Part shown: positions 16,710 through 25,630 of the stretch, piece after piece | Layout of the letters: every line of letters begins with the position of its first letter | How positions within the stretch are numbered: the stretch's first letter is position 1 | Source: CAYSRJ01 sp964525675 | GTDB lineage: Bacteria; Spirochaetota; B62-G9; DRHN01 | Assembly (NCBI GenBank): GCA_964525675.1 | Contig: CAZGJW010000008.1 | Location: forward strand, 1-46,217 | DNA: 46,217 nt | Direction: 5' to 3' | Program-made: the position numbers and the translations under genes | Notes under the pieces: model-generated | Databases searched by the model: none | What the model was told of the DNA's origin: nothing | Seen by the model: only the letters and a program-made list of their open reading frames with translations

Positions 16710-17765
16710 ATGTCCGATTCTGCAATCAACCCAGAAAACCTGCACTACATAGAGGAACTGTACAAAACGTGGCAAACGGCCCCCAATTCCGTCGGTAAAG
16801 AGTGGCAGGATATGTTCGCAGGTTCAAACACTTCGGACATTGCTTCAGCTCCATCACCTGCAAAAATTGTACAAATACAAAACAAGGTGTTCAAGCAAAG
16901 CAGGGTCGACAGCCTTTTGTGGGCCTACCGCGACGTAGGATATCTCTACGCACGCCTCAACCCTCTTACCGGTTATCTGAGTGCCGACCTTCACTATCTC
17001 TACAAACAGAGGGAAGGAATATACGAACGCCTGACACCGGGCGAGTTCGGACTTTCTGAGAAAGACCTGCACACGGTTTTTGCCGCTGGAAGATTCCTGC
17101 AGCCCGGAAGCGCAACGCTTGGTGAAATCATTCAGGCACTGCAGGAAACCTACTGTTCTTCGATCGGTGTTGAATTCCTGCATATTCAGGACAAGACGAT
17201 CAGGCGGTGGATCATGAAACAGATGGAATCTTCACGGAACAGGCCCCGCATGTTGGATGAAAAAAGAAAAACAATTCTCGAAGATCTTATAAAGGCCGAG
17301 GAATTCGAACATTTTCTGCATTCCCGGTTCATCGGGCAGAAAAGGTTTTCACTTGAAGGAGCCGAGATTCTCATTCCCGCCCTGCACTTTCTCGTGGACA
17401 GCAGTGCGTACAGGGGGGTATCGGAGATCTTTCTCGGCATGTCTCATAGAGGCAGACTCAATGTTCTTGCAAATATCCTGAATAAACCGTTTCATGAAAT
17501 CTTTTCATCCTTCGAAGCGTTTGAAATCCCGCAACTCTACGGCGGCTCAGGAGATGTTAAGTACCACCTGGGGTTCCGCCGGCGGCATGTAAACGCAGAT
17601 AACAGTTCTCTTTCAATCAGTCTCGTGCCGAATCCAAGTCATCTCGAATCGGTCGATGCAGTTGTCGAGGGTATGACACGGGCGGCGCAGGACCGTATGC
17701 GCGACACCGGGAGAAAACAGATAATACCTGTTCAAGAGACAGGCGGCTGTATAGTGATGATCTAA
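16710..17765 (+). pseudogene. sucA: 2-oxoglutarate dehydrogenase E1, truncated
   Basis: Thiamine-diphosphate E1 of the 2-oxoglutarate dehydrogenase complex, normally about 900 residues or more. Here only about 340 N-terminal residues are recognisable: YIEELYKTWQ, LNPLTGYLSADL, RFSLEGAEILIPALHFLV, FLGMSHRGRLNVLANIL, GDVKYHLGFR and LVPNPSHLESVDAVVEG. After GRKQIIPV the conserved LxHGDAAFAGQG does not follow; the frame runs 10 odd codons to TAA. The TPP-binding and C-terminal domains are missing. A different frame from 17728 (LFKRQAAV then TAG) could be the original C-terminus, which would make this one internal deletion. ATG 16710 is preferred over 16695 because GGAG precedes it. Confidence 0.85.
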
Positions 17766-17935
17766 AAGCGGCGTGAATCCCCCCAGGGAATGTCCCTGGC
17801 GGGATATGTCGCTTCGCGGCCGATCCTTGGCAGGACTAGGTATCAAAACGTAACTTAATTGAAGTTACTTAGAAGTGATCTACGTACCTGAGGACCGAAT
17901 ATCATAAAGTAACTTCGCGAGAAGTTACTTAAAAG
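17764..17935 (+). repeat. Dispersed hairpin repeat, copy 2 (two units)
   Basis: Unit 1 starts AAAAGCGGCG, holds variable GGGA/TCCC hairpins, TGTCGCTTCGCGGCCGATCC and TATCAAAA, then a hairpin with arms GTAACTT (17850-17856) and AAGTTAC (17862-17868). Unit 2 starts AGAAGTG, has GGACCGAATATCATA, then a perfect hairpin: arms AAGTAACTTC (17907-17916) and GAAGTTACTT (17921-17930) around loop GCGA. It fills the sucA'-sucB gap and ends about 30 nt before the sucB start. Confidence 0.88.
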
Positions 17936-17966
17936 ATACAATAATCATAACAACGGGAGATGCGTA

Positions 17967-19325
17967 ATGAAAGTGGTTGAAATACCAGAAATAGGCGAAT
18001 CCATAACAGAGGGAATACTCTCCGCGTGGCTCAAAGAGGAGGGAGAATACGTCGAAGAGCAGGAAGAACTGTTCGAGCTTGAAACCGACAAGGCCACCCT
18101 GGCGGTACCCTCACCTGCTGCAGGCATTCTCAGAATCAAGGCTGAAGAAGGCGCAGAGGTGAAAGTAGGAGAGGTTGTTGCCGAAATCGAACCAGGGGAA
18201 GCTCAGATGAAATCCAAACCTGTCCCGGGTGTGGATTTCGAGATAAAACTCGAAGACGAAGATTCCGACCAACCCCCACTTGAAGAGGAAAAAAGGAAAG
18301 CGGCTCTGGCGGAGGCAAGGACCGATCAGCCGAAACAGGCGCCTGCGGACGCAGGATCTTCTGCTGTACTTTCTCCTGCGGTCAGCAGACTGGTTCAGCA
18401 GTACGGACTTGACCCTACGGCTGTTGAGGGAACCGGAAAAGACGGCAGGATCACCAAAAAAGACGTGCTTGCGCATATCGAAGAACACGAAAAAGCGCAA
18501 AAAAAAGAAATAGTGCTCGACCTTGAAGAGGAAAAAAAGCCTCCCGAAAAACCGTTGTCTGGTGCAAAAACCGGGGAAGAGCCAACCGGCGCTGCAGCAG
18601 TGTCCGAAAAAACCGGGGAAGGAATACAGAAAAAAAATAGGATCAAGATGACTTCCATCCGTAAGAGAATGGCGGAAAACCTGCTTCATGCGAAACAGTC
18701 TTCAGCGCATGTTACAACCTTCAATGAAATAGATATGTCTCAGGTTATGTATCTGAGAAAGACATACGGAGAATCCTTTACCGGTAAATACGGCACACGG
18801 CTCGGCTTCATGTCTTTTTTCGTTAAAGCATGCTGCGCTGCGCTTACCGCCTACCCAATACTCAACACAGAAGTTGACGGTGAGGACATCGTCTACCACG
18901 ATTTCCATAACATCGGTGTTGCAGTATCGACGGACAGGGGTCTTATCGTGCCGGTTATCAGGGATGCGGACTCGCTGAGTTTTGCCGATATCGAAGAGAG
19001 GATCAGGGATTTTATTACAAGAGCGGGAGGAAAGAAGCTTACTGTTTCCGAGCTCACCGGCGGCACATTTTCAATTACCAACGGCGGTGTATTCGGAAGC
19101 CTCCTCTCGACTCCGATTCCCAACCCGCCTCAGGTAGGTATTCTGGGTATGCATGCGATTAATGACAGGCCGGTCGCTGAGAACGGTGAAGTAGTAATCC
19201 GACCTATGATGTACGTTTCTCTCACCTATGATCATCGAATCGTTGAAGGCAGAGAAGCGGTTCGTTTTCTGGTGCGCGTCAGGGAATGTATTGAGGACCC
19301 GTCCAGAATTCTAATCGATATTTGA
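17967..19325 (+). CDS. sucB: 2-oxo acid dehydrogenase E2 (dihydrolipoamide succinyltransferase)
   Basis: Core acyltransferase of the 2-oxoglutarate dehydrogenase complex. The 452 aa comprise a lipoyl domain (1-77; lipoyl-lysine K42 in ETDKATLAVPSPAAG), a charged linker, a peripheral-subunit-binding domain (~133-172; SPAVSRLVQQYGLDP, GKDGRITKKDV), a second charged linker, and the catalytic domain (~225-452). The active-site HxxxDG reads HRIVEG (H423, E427), a conservative Asp-to-Glu change. The start follows CGGGAG. Its E1 partner gene upstream is truncated, so it must use another E1 or be idle; branched-chain or pyruvate specificity cannot be excluded. Confidence 0.9.
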   Translation: MKVVEIPEIGESITEGILSAWLKEEGEYVEEQEELFELETDKATLAVPSPAAGILRIKAEEGAEVKVGEVVAEIEPGEAQMKSKPVPGVDFEIKLEDEDSDQPPLEEEKRKAALAEARTDQPKQAPADAGSSAVLSPAVSRLVQQYGLDPTAVEGTGKDGRITKKDVLAHIEEHEKAQKKEIVLDLEEEKKPPEKPLSGAKTGEEPTGAAAVSEKTGEGIQKKNRIKMTSIRKRMAENLLHAKQSSAHVTTFNEIDMSQVMYLRKTYGESFTGKYGTRLGFMSFFVKACCAALTAYPILNTEVDGEDIVYHDFHNIGVAVSTDRGLIVPVIRDADSLSFADIEERIRDFITRAGGKKLTVSELTGGTFSITNGGVFGSLLSTPIPNPPQVGILGMHAINDRPVAENGEVVIRPMMYVSLTYDHRIVEGREAVRFLVRVRECIEDPSRILIDI

Positions 19326-19338
19326 GAAAGGTGCTGAA

Positions 19339-20781
19339 ATGGCTGATCAAAAGGTGTATGATATTGCAGTCATCGGAGCAGGTCCAGCCGGATATATCGC
19401 AGCGATACGGGCGTCTCAACTCGGTATGTCGGTCGCTGTGGTGGATAGAAACGAGTATCCCGGTGGAACATGCCTGAATATCGGGTGTATACCGTCAAAG
19501 TCACTTCTCGAATCGAGCGAACTGTACTTCCGTGTGAAAAACGGGCTTGGCGTTCACGGCATAATCGTGAAATCCGTTCAACCCGACCTAAAGAAAATGA
19601 TCGAAAGGAAGCAAGCGGTCGTGCTGAGGCTCGTAAAAGGAGTAAAACTTCTATTAAAGGAAAACGGCGCATACTTACACAGAGGAAGTGCCAGAATACT
19701 GCCTCCATCCGGCAGGAAAACATCGGGCCATGCTATTGAAATAACCTCCGATTCGGGGAAAAGGCAGATCATCAGCGCTGAACGGGTAATCATTGCGACA
19801 GGGAGTGCACCTGTCGAGCTGCCATCCATCCCATTCGACAACAGTAACATCGTAAGCTCTACAGAGGCGCTCTCTTTTTCTACCGTTCCGAAAAAACTTG
19901 CGGTTATCGGCGCAGGAGCCATAGGACTCGAGATGGGCAGTATATGGGCACGTCTCGGGAGTGCAGTTACAGTGATCGAGCTGATGCCGCAGATACTGCC
20001 CGGGTGGGATAAACAAATCGCACGTCAACTGCAGAAGATCCTTGGCAGGCAGGGGATGATCTTCAAGCTCACGTCCAGGGTAACCGGGCACACGAAAAAG
20101 GGCAGTGTCATGACTGTCTCTTTCACTGAAGGAAAATCGAATACACAAACCAGAGTTCAGGCCGATAAAGTTCTGGTCGCCGCCGGAAGAAAACCGTACC
20201 ATGAGGGACTCGGGCTCGAAGAACTTAGTGTACAAATCGATAAAAAAACCGGTTTTATCGGTGTAAACCGCAACTACGAAACAGATGCAGCCGGAATATA
20301 CGCGATCGGTGACGTTATCGGCGGGGCTATGCTCGCCCATAAAGCCGGAGATGAAGGAATCGCCTGTGTGGAACGTATGTCCGGTATCCCGGCCCAGGTC
20401 AACTATACGATTGTTCCCAACATACTGTACACTACTCCTGAAGCAGGGAGCGTGGGGTTTTCAGAAGAGGAGCTCAGATATGAGGGACGCGAATACAGCA
20501 CCGGCATATTTCGATTCGCGGCAAACGGACGTGCAATTGCGCTCGGCGCCGAGGATGGGTTTGTAAAAATCCTTGCCGATAAAAAAACCGACGGGGTTTT
20601 GGGTGCACATATTCTTGGACCGCGGGCTTCCGATCTTATTGCGGAGGTCGTTACAGTCATGGAATTCGGTGGTAGTTCGGAAGATATCGCGCGAACCATG
20701 CACGCCCACCCAACCCTTTCTGAGGCGGTGAAAGAAGCAGCGCTGGCCGTGGACAACCGTTCAATTCATGCATTGAACTGA
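19339..20781 (+). CDS. lpd: Dihydrolipoyl dehydrogenase (E3)
   Basis: FAD enzyme that reoxidises the lipoyl groups of E2 with NAD+. The 480 aa include the FAD loop AVIGAGPAGYIAAI, the redox disulfide GGTCLNIGCIPSKS, the NAD loop LAVIGAGAIGLEMGSIW, the FAD site IYAIGDVIGGAMLAHKA, and the C-terminal catalytic HAHPTLSEAVKEA. The start is 13 nt after the sucB stop, preceded by AGAAAGGTG. It appears intact. Confidence 0.95.
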   Translation: MADQKVYDIAVIGAGPAGYIAAIRASQLGMSVAVVDRNEYPGGTCLNIGCIPSKSLLESSELYFRVKNGLGVHGIIVKSVQPDLKKMIERKQAVVLRLVKGVKLLLKENGAYLHRGSARILPPSGRKTSGHAIEITSDSGKRQIISAERVIIATGSAPVELPSIPFDNSNIVSSTEALSFSTVPKKLAVIGAGAIGLEMGSIWARLGSAVTVIELMPQILPGWDKQIARQLQKILGRQGMIFKLTSRVTGHTKKGSVMTVSFTEGKSNTQTRVQADKVLVAAGRKPYHEGLGLEELSVQIDKKTGFIGVNRNYETDAAGIYAIGDVIGGAMLAHKAGDEGIACVERMSGIPAQVNYTIVPNILYTTPEAGSVGFSEEELRYEGREYSTGIFRFAANGRAIALGAEDGFVKILADKKTDGVLGAHILGPRASDLIAEVVTVMEFGGSSEDIARTMHAHPTLSEAVKEAALAVDNRSIHALN

Positions 20782-20943
20782 CATATCTCTTATCCAGAGG
20801 AAGGCGGGAAGAGTTTTCCACCGGCACATAAAGGATTACCTGATTTTGCCTCTTCTCGGACACCGCCTATCGGCTGGGATACAATGCTGTACGGCGAACG
20901 AACTGATTCCTTTACCCAATAATTCATCGCTACAGAGGATTGC

Positions 20944-22086
20944 ATGGAAAAAATACAGTACGCAAAAGGACTGGAGGGTGTTGTTGCCGGTGAAAGTAGA
21001 ATCTGCAACATAGACGGTCAGGCGGGAAAATTGTACTACCGGGGATACTCCATCGAAGACCTCGTTCAACACTGCTCCTATGAGGAAATAACATACCTTC
21101 TCCTCTATGAAAAACTGCCAAACCGTGAAGAGCTTGATGCTTTCTCTAAAAGGATGCGTTCGTTCAGGGAGCTGAAAGAGCCGATCAAGTACATGATACA
21201 CGAGTTCCCGTCCGGTGCCCATCCGATGGAACTTCTCCAGTCGGCTATGACGTATCTTAGCAGCTATGTCGATCATGTCATCCAGCACTCTGCAACCTGC
21301 AACTGCCGGGACACGCTGCACCAGGTTTCACAGATGGTATCGGTAATAGCAACCTTCTCCCGCTACCGGAACGGGAAAGACTATATACCGCCCAGGGCTG
21401 ACCTGTCGCACGGCGCCAATTTTTTATACATGCTGCATGGAGAAGAGCCGGACGAGTTGGAGGGGGAGATCATGGACAAGTGTCTTGTTCTTCACGCAGA
21501 GCACGGTTTCAATGCATCGACATTCACCTCCCGAGTTGTCGCATCCACTCTGTCGACCTGCTATTGCTCCATATCAGCTGCCATGGGTGCTCTCTACGGT
21601 TCATTGCACGGCGGCGCAAATGAGAAAGTGCTCGACATGGTTGAACGAATCAAAGACAAGAAAAATGTGGAAAATTGGATAGACAGGGCACTGAAAGGCA
21701 AACGTAAAGTCATGGGTATGGGTCACCGGGTATACAAGGCGAAGGATCCACGGGCAAAGGTGATAGAAAAGTTCCTGTACCAGCTTTCTGAAAAAAAGAA
21801 TGATTTCAGATATTATGAGATGCTGAAAGAAATTGAACGGGTTTTTCGTGAGAGGATGGAGGAAAAGGGGAAACCCATATACCCGAATGTGGATTTTTTT
21901 TCAGGATCAGTATACCGCCTGCTCGGAATCAGTCCGATATTGTTCACCCCGATTTTTGCCGTGGCGAGAATATCCGGGTGGCTCGCCCATATACTCGAGC
22001 AGAGGGAGGACAACCGCATATTCCGGCCGAGATCGCTGTATAACGGCCCTGAAGCGCGGACATTTATACCTATAGAAAAACGCTAA
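20944..22086 (+). CDS. gltA: Citrate synthase
   Basis: Condenses acetyl-CoA and oxaloacetate. The 380-aa protein is of the short type, starting with GLEGVVAGESRICNIDG and YYRGYSIEDL. The catalytic triad is present: His in GSLHGGANEKV, His in GMGHRVYK, and Asp in PNVDFFSG. The C-terminus AHILEQREDNRIFRPRSLYNGP is canonical. The start follows AGAGGATTGC. It is the last intact gene of the TCA operon; a 162-nt gap separates it from lpd. Methylcitrate synthase activity is possible but the operon favours citrate synthase. Confidence 0.94.
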   Translation: MEKIQYAKGLEGVVAGESRICNIDGQAGKLYYRGYSIEDLVQHCSYEEITYLLLYEKLPNREELDAFSKRMRSFRELKEPIKYMIHEFPSGAHPMELLQSAMTYLSSYVDHVIQHSATCNCRDTLHQVSQMVSVIATFSRYRNGKDYIPPRADLSHGANFLYMLHGEEPDELEGEIMDKCLVLHAEHGFNASTFTSRVVASTLSTCYCSISAAMGALYGSLHGGANEKVLDMVERIKDKKNVENWIDRALKGKRKVMGMGHRVYKAKDPRAKVIEKFLYQLSEKKNDFRYYEMLKEIERVFRERMEEKGKPIYPNVDFFSGSVYRLLGISPILFTPIFAVARISGWLAHILEQREDNRIFRPRSLYNGPEARTFIPIEKR

Positions 22087-22096
22087 TATCTTTTTT

Positions 22097-22363
22097 TCAG
22101 GATTCAGAATCTGTACTCACCGTGTTATCAACACATCGAGCATATCCCAGTTGTATTTTAACTGTAGGTGGGCGCTGAGAGCTGATATAAAATTCAGTAT
22201 TTTTTTTCGCGTAATAATAGAGCTCATTTATGGTCAACCTACCATCATCATTGCTATCCGCCGCCCTGAACCCGTCAAGAAAAAAATAGACTTCCGAGGT
22301 GTAACTTGTATATGGTGCAGTGAAAATAACATGATATGTGTGTGTCCGGATAACACAAACATG
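22097..22363 (-). pseudogene. C-terminal remnant of an EF-hand protein, possibly caspase-like
   Basis: An 88-codon open stretch without a start codon. It contains SYTSEVYFFLDGFRAADS then a perfect 12-residue EF-hand loop DSNDDGRLTINE (ligands at positions 1, 3, 5 and 12), LYYYAKKNTEF and a short tail to TGA (22097-22099). A helix followed by such a calcium loop is the usual C-terminal end of bacterial peptidase C14 (caspase-like) domains, which is an inference from pattern. A TGA (22364-22366) closes the frame upstream, so the rest of the gene is gone. It is convergent with gltA, 10 nt from its stop. No other gene is visible in 22087-22444. Confidence 0.6.
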
Positions 22364-22444
22364 TCATGCCGGTATTACGGCGTATGCGACATTTGGTTAT
22401 CACGGGTTTACTTTTTTATTACAACAGTGTATCCTGATAATCTT

Positions 22445-22798
22445 ATGGAATCGAAGAGTTTTTACTGGATATATATTCTCCGTGTTGCAGGCGATCGATA
22501 CTACACAGGGTATACAACGGATATATACCGGCGATACATTGAACATCAATCGGGAAGCAGGAAAAGCAGGTTTACCAGAAGCTTTCCACCGGAGAAAATC
22601 GAGCAGTGCTGGAAAGTGTTTGCCGACAGGGGAACCACCATGTTCGTTGAACGCTTCATAAAAAAAAAGAATCATCAGGTAAAAGAACGCCTGATAAACC
22701 AACCCCAGCTGTTGCAGCAGGAAATACTGAAGGCGTGTGGGAAAGATATTCAGATACAGGTAATCGGACCAGACGTTTACTCACGAACAACTGGATAA
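22445..22798 (+). CDS. GIY-YIG domain protein (UPF0213/YhbQ-like)
   Basis: A small single-domain GIY-YIG nuclease-superfamily protein, 117 aa. The core reads YWIYILRVAGDRYYTGYTTD, then RRYIEHQSGSRKSRFTR, and an FVERFIKKKNHQ segment with the conserved glutamate. The frame is open back to 22151, but the first 98 codons show no domain and overlap the EF-hand remnant, so ATG 22445 is chosen; its ribosome site is weak. The function of stand-alone members is uncertain; a DNA-repair or nuclease role is only suggested by the fold. The C-terminal 35 residues extend beyond the usual domain. Confidence 0.75.
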   Translation: MESKSFYWIYILRVAGDRYYTGYTTDIYRRYIEHQSGSRKSRFTRSFPPEKIEQCWKVFADRGTTMFVERFIKKKNHQVKERLINQPQLLQQEILKACGKDIQIQVIGPDVYSRTTG

Positions 22799-22986
22799 AC
22801 CGGTTGAAATCTGAATAATTAATCTGAAAATATCCGTGTAGAGGAAGGCATAAAAAATACCCCGGGGCAATTCAAATTACATAACGGTGGGCCTTTATCG
22901 GGGACCCCTTCTTCTATAATAAATATAATGCATTTTACATGCATCTTTCAAATGATTTTTTTGTTTATACCCACCAGCTACGATGT

Positions 22987-25077
22987 TCAGCGTCTGTCTT
23001 TTGGAAGCAGGGCCTTCCTGCTCAAATTAATTCTTCCGAGTGCATCGATTTCCGTAACCTTTACCTTTACCTTGTCTCCGACCTTCAGCACATCGCTCAC
23101 CTTGTTTACATGCCGGTGCTCTAACTGAGAGATATGGCATAGCCCTTCCTGGCCGGGTAAGACTTCTATAAAGGCGCCGAAATCAACAATACGTTTCACC
23201 TCGCCTTCATACGCCTTGCCGACTTCCACTTCATCCGTAAGCTGCTTAACCATGTCGTATGCAGCCTGCGCATCACCTTCGGCTTTACTCGAAACGGTGA
23301 CGACACCATCATCCTCAACCCACACGTTTGCACCTGTTTTCTCGATTATTGAGCGGATGGTCTTTCCAGCCGGGCCGATAACCGTGCCGATTTTATCCTG
23401 CGGTATTTTCAGGGTTAGAATCTTCGGCGCAAAACTTGAGATGCTGTCAACGGGTTTTTCGATTACCTTCGCCATTTTATCAAGTATGAAAAGCCTTCCC
23501 TCGCGCGCCTGTTCAAGCGCTTCCTGCATTATTTGTGTGGAAATACCGCTTACCTTCACATCCATCTGAAAAGCAGTGATACCCTCTTTGGTTCCCGCCA
23601 CCTTGAAATCCATATCCCCCAGATGATCTTCAGAACCGAGAATATCGGTGAGAATTGCATACTTCCCGTCTTCGATAACGAGACCCATAGCAACACCTGC
23701 CACAGAATCCTTTATCGGTACTCCTGCACTGAGCAATGAAAGGGTGCCGGAGCATACGGAAGCCATTGAAGACGATCCATTCGATTCCGTAATCTCGGAA
23801 ACCACCCTTACTGTATAGGGAAACTCTTCTTTGCCCGGTATCACCGCATCGATTGCGCGCTCTGCCAGATAACCGTGCCCGATTTCCCTCCGCCCTGGGC
23901 CGAACCTGTTTCCGACCTCTCCGACCGAAAAGGGCGGAAAGTTATAATGCAGCATAAAGGCTTTTGTTCCTTCGCCTTCGATATTGTCATACCTCTGTTC
24001 ATCGGTTACCGTTCCAAGGCTCGTTATAGCTATACTCTGCGTCTCCCCCCGTGTAAACAGAGCGGAACCGTGCGTTCTCGGGAAGAGGTCCAATTCTATC
24101 GTTATCGGCCGGATATCTTTCGGCCCCCTATTGTCTGTTCTTTTGCCGTTTTTGAGAATGGAAGAACGGACAATCTCCCTTTCGATTGCTTCAAGCTCAT
24201 CATACACATAACCGGGGAGCTCATCTCCAAATTGTTCACTCACCTTCTGTATCGTTTGTCCGCCTGCTTCCTCGACCGAAGTCTGCCGTTCAAGTTTTTG
24301 CGGGATGAAACATGCCTTCTCGTAGAGGGGATATGCAATCTTTCTCACCTCCTGAATAAGCGTTTCATCCACCTGTTCATCAGTGACCGGAATCTTTTGT
24401 TTCCCTATACGATCGACGAGCGCCTGCTGCGCCCTTATGATATCTTTGATATAGCCTTCGGCGAATGTAATGCCGCCTAAAAGCTCCTCCTCTGTTACCT
24501 CTTTAGCACCCCCTTCAACCATGACGATCGCCTCGTCAGTACCCGCGACGACAAGCTCGAGACGACCCTCTTCTTTCTGCGAGAAGGTAGGATTTATTCT
24601 ATACTCGTCACCGATAAGCCCGACCCGGACCGCACCGACGAGTTTCTGCAGGGGAATATCTGAAAGCCCCAGCGCAAGGGATGCGCCGTTCATTGCCAGA
24701 ACATCCGGCGGATGTATCTGATCCGTCGACATTGTGGTGACAAGCACCTGAATTTCACGCCTGAATCCCTTCGGGAAAAGGGGCCGAATCGGCCTGTCAA
24801 TCAGCCTCGAGACAAGTATTTCCTTATCGCCCGGCCTGCCCTCTCTCTTAAAAAAACCGCCGGGTATTTTCCCGGCTGCATAGTATTTTTCAACGTAGTT
24901 TACGGTGAGTGGAAGGTAATCGAGACCTTTGATGTCACTCTTCGACGAGCAGGCGGTCGCAAGAACAGCTGACCCCTCATAGCGAACCAGTACACTCCCG
25001 TTAGCCTGCCGCGCAATTTTTCCCGTTTCAAAGACCAGCGTTCCTTCACCAATTTTCAATTCTTTTTTTTCTTCCAT
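22987..25077 (-). CDS. pnp: Polyribonucleotide nucleotidyltransferase (PNPase)
   Basis: Phosphorolytic 3'-5' exoribonuclease. The 696 aa are near family length: first RNase PH domain (~10-140; LPLTVNYVEKYYAAGKIPGGF, RLIDRPIRPLFP), an all-helical linker, second RNase PH domain (~300-540; RTHGSALFTRGETQ, SVCSGTLSLLSAGVPI, DHLGDMDFKVAGT), a KH domain (~552-610; IGTVIGPAGKTIR) and an S1 domain (~620-690; YEGEVKRIVDFGAFIE). It lies 13 nt after rpsO, the conserved rpsO-pnp pair. No convincing terminator is visible in 22799-22986, which contains only a GC-rich patch near 22860-22910. Confidence 0.97.
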   Translation of the reverse strand: MEEKKELKIGEGTLVFETGKIARQANGSVLVRYEGSAVLATACSSKSDIKGLDYLPLTVNYVEKYYAAGKIPGGFFKREGRPGDKEILVSRLIDRPIRPLFPKGFRREIQVLVTTMSTDQIHPPDVLAMNGASLALGLSDIPLQKLVGAVRVGLIGDEYRINPTFSQKEEGRLELVVAGTDEAIVMVEGGAKEVTEEELLGGITFAEGYIKDIIRAQQALVDRIGKQKIPVTDEQVDETLIQEVRKIAYPLYEKACFIPQKLERQTSVEEAGGQTIQKVSEQFGDELPGYVYDELEAIEREIVRSSILKNGKRTDNRGPKDIRPITIELDLFPRTHGSALFTRGETQSIAITSLGTVTDEQRYDNIEGEGTKAFMLHYNFPPFSVGEVGNRFGPGRREIGHGYLAERAIDAVIPGKEEFPYTVRVVSEITESNGSSSMASVCSGTLSLLSAGVPIKDSVAGVAMGLVIEDGKYAILTDILGSEDHLGDMDFKVAGTKEGITAFQMDVKVSGISTQIMQEALEQAREGRLFILDKMAKVIEKPVDSISSFAPKILTLKIPQDKIGTVIGPAGKTIRSIIEKTGANVWVEDDGVVTVSSKAEGDAQAAYDMVKQLTDEVEVGKAYEGEVKRIVDFGAFIEVLPGQEGLCHISQLEHRHVNKVSDVLKVGDKVKVKVTEIDALGRINLSRKALLPKDRR

Positions 25078-25090
25078 TTAGAATTCACAC

Positions 25091-25360
25091 CTACTTCCTT
25101 ATTCCTAGTTTTCCTATAATATCACGGTATCGTGAAATATCCTTATTCTTCAAATAATCAAGCAACCGTCTTCTCTGACCGACGAGCTTCAACAATCCGC
25201 GTCTCGAGTGGTGGTCCTGCTTGTTGATCTTGAAATGTTCTGTGAGGTTCGAAATGCGTTCAGTGAGGATTGCGATTTGAACCTCCGGAGAGCCTGTATC
25301 ACCATCGTGTTTTTTAAACGTTTCAATGATTTCACCCTTTTTTTCTTTTGTAATCGACAT
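25091..25360 (-). CDS. rpsO: Ribosomal protein S15
   Basis: Small-subunit protein binding 16S rRNA helices 20-22. The 89 aa are canonical: GSPEVQIAILTERI, NLTEHFK, DHHSRRGLLKLVGQRRRLLDYLK. The start follows AGAAGGAG, which directly adjoins the terminal hairpin of a dispersed repeat copy; the hairpin ends a few bases 5' of the ribosome site. S15 often autoregulates through leader structures, so this placement may matter. A second ATG, out of frame, lies 4 nt upstream of the true start. Confidence 0.97.
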   Translation of the reverse strand: MSITKEKKGEIIETFKKHDGDTGSPEVQIAILTERISNLTEHFKINKQDHHSRRGLLKLVGQRRRLLDYLKNKDISRYRDIIGKLGIRK

Positions 25361-25371
25361 CCATAACTCCT

Positions 25372-25510
25372 TCTAAGCAACTTCTCGCGAAGTTACTTTA
25401 TGATATTCGGTCCTAGAGGACGTAGGCCACTTTTAAGTAACTCCAAATAAGTTATTTGTGATACTATGTCCCGCTAGGGATCGGTTGCGAAGCGACATTC
25501 GCCACTTTAC
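25372..25510 (-). repeat. Dispersed hairpin repeat, copy 3 (two units)
   Basis: On the minus strand it reads AAAGTGGCG, TGTCGCTTCGCAACCGATCC, a TCCC-TAGC-GGGA hairpin, AGTATCACAAA, hairpin 1 (one mismatch), TAAAAGTGGCCTACGTCC, AGGACCGAATATCATAA, then hairpin 2: arms AAGTAACTTC (25389-25398) and GAAGTTGCTT (25375-25384) around GCGA, with one U-G pair. The 3' end continues into AGAAGGAG of rpsO. It shares over 30 contiguous conserved bases with copies 2 and 4. Confidence 0.88.
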
Positions 25511-25596
25511 GATATCAGCATATCGAAGGGGGTACTGTTTACTCTTTTCGATAATATCCCGGTTTTTACCATCGAGAAAACGCCATTCGTACAGCT

Positions 25597-25624
25597 AATA
25601 TACTGTTTTTGTATAGAATATCAA
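25597..25624 (-). promoter_or_regulatory. Candidate rpsO promoter
   Basis: Minus-strand TTGATA (25619-25624), 16 nt, TATATT (25597-25602), just after the ribF stop. It would start a separate rpsO-pnp transcript whose 5' leader contains the repeat. Confidence 0.4.
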
Positions 25625-25630
25625 AATTTT

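Noticed and set aside
17764..17935. Array-like hairpin repeats as a CRISPR
   Set aside because: Units are few, spaced irregularly, the 'spacers' keep shared motifs and pairing, copies are dispersed across the window, and no cas genes are present.
22151..22444. Long N-terminal domain on the GIY-YIG protein
   Set aside because: The translation resembles no domain and the stretch is better explained by the EF-hand remnant on the opposite strand.
22445..22798. GIY-YIG protein as a homing endonuclease in an intron
   Set aside because: It is a short stand-alone domain of UPF0213 type, no interrupted gene flanks it, and no intron structure is visible.
22860..22915. GC-rich patch as a bidirectional terminator for pnp and the GIY-YIG gene
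   Set aside because: I could not find a stem followed by a T-run on either strand; the CCCCGGGG and GGGGACCCC palindromes are too tight to be convincing.
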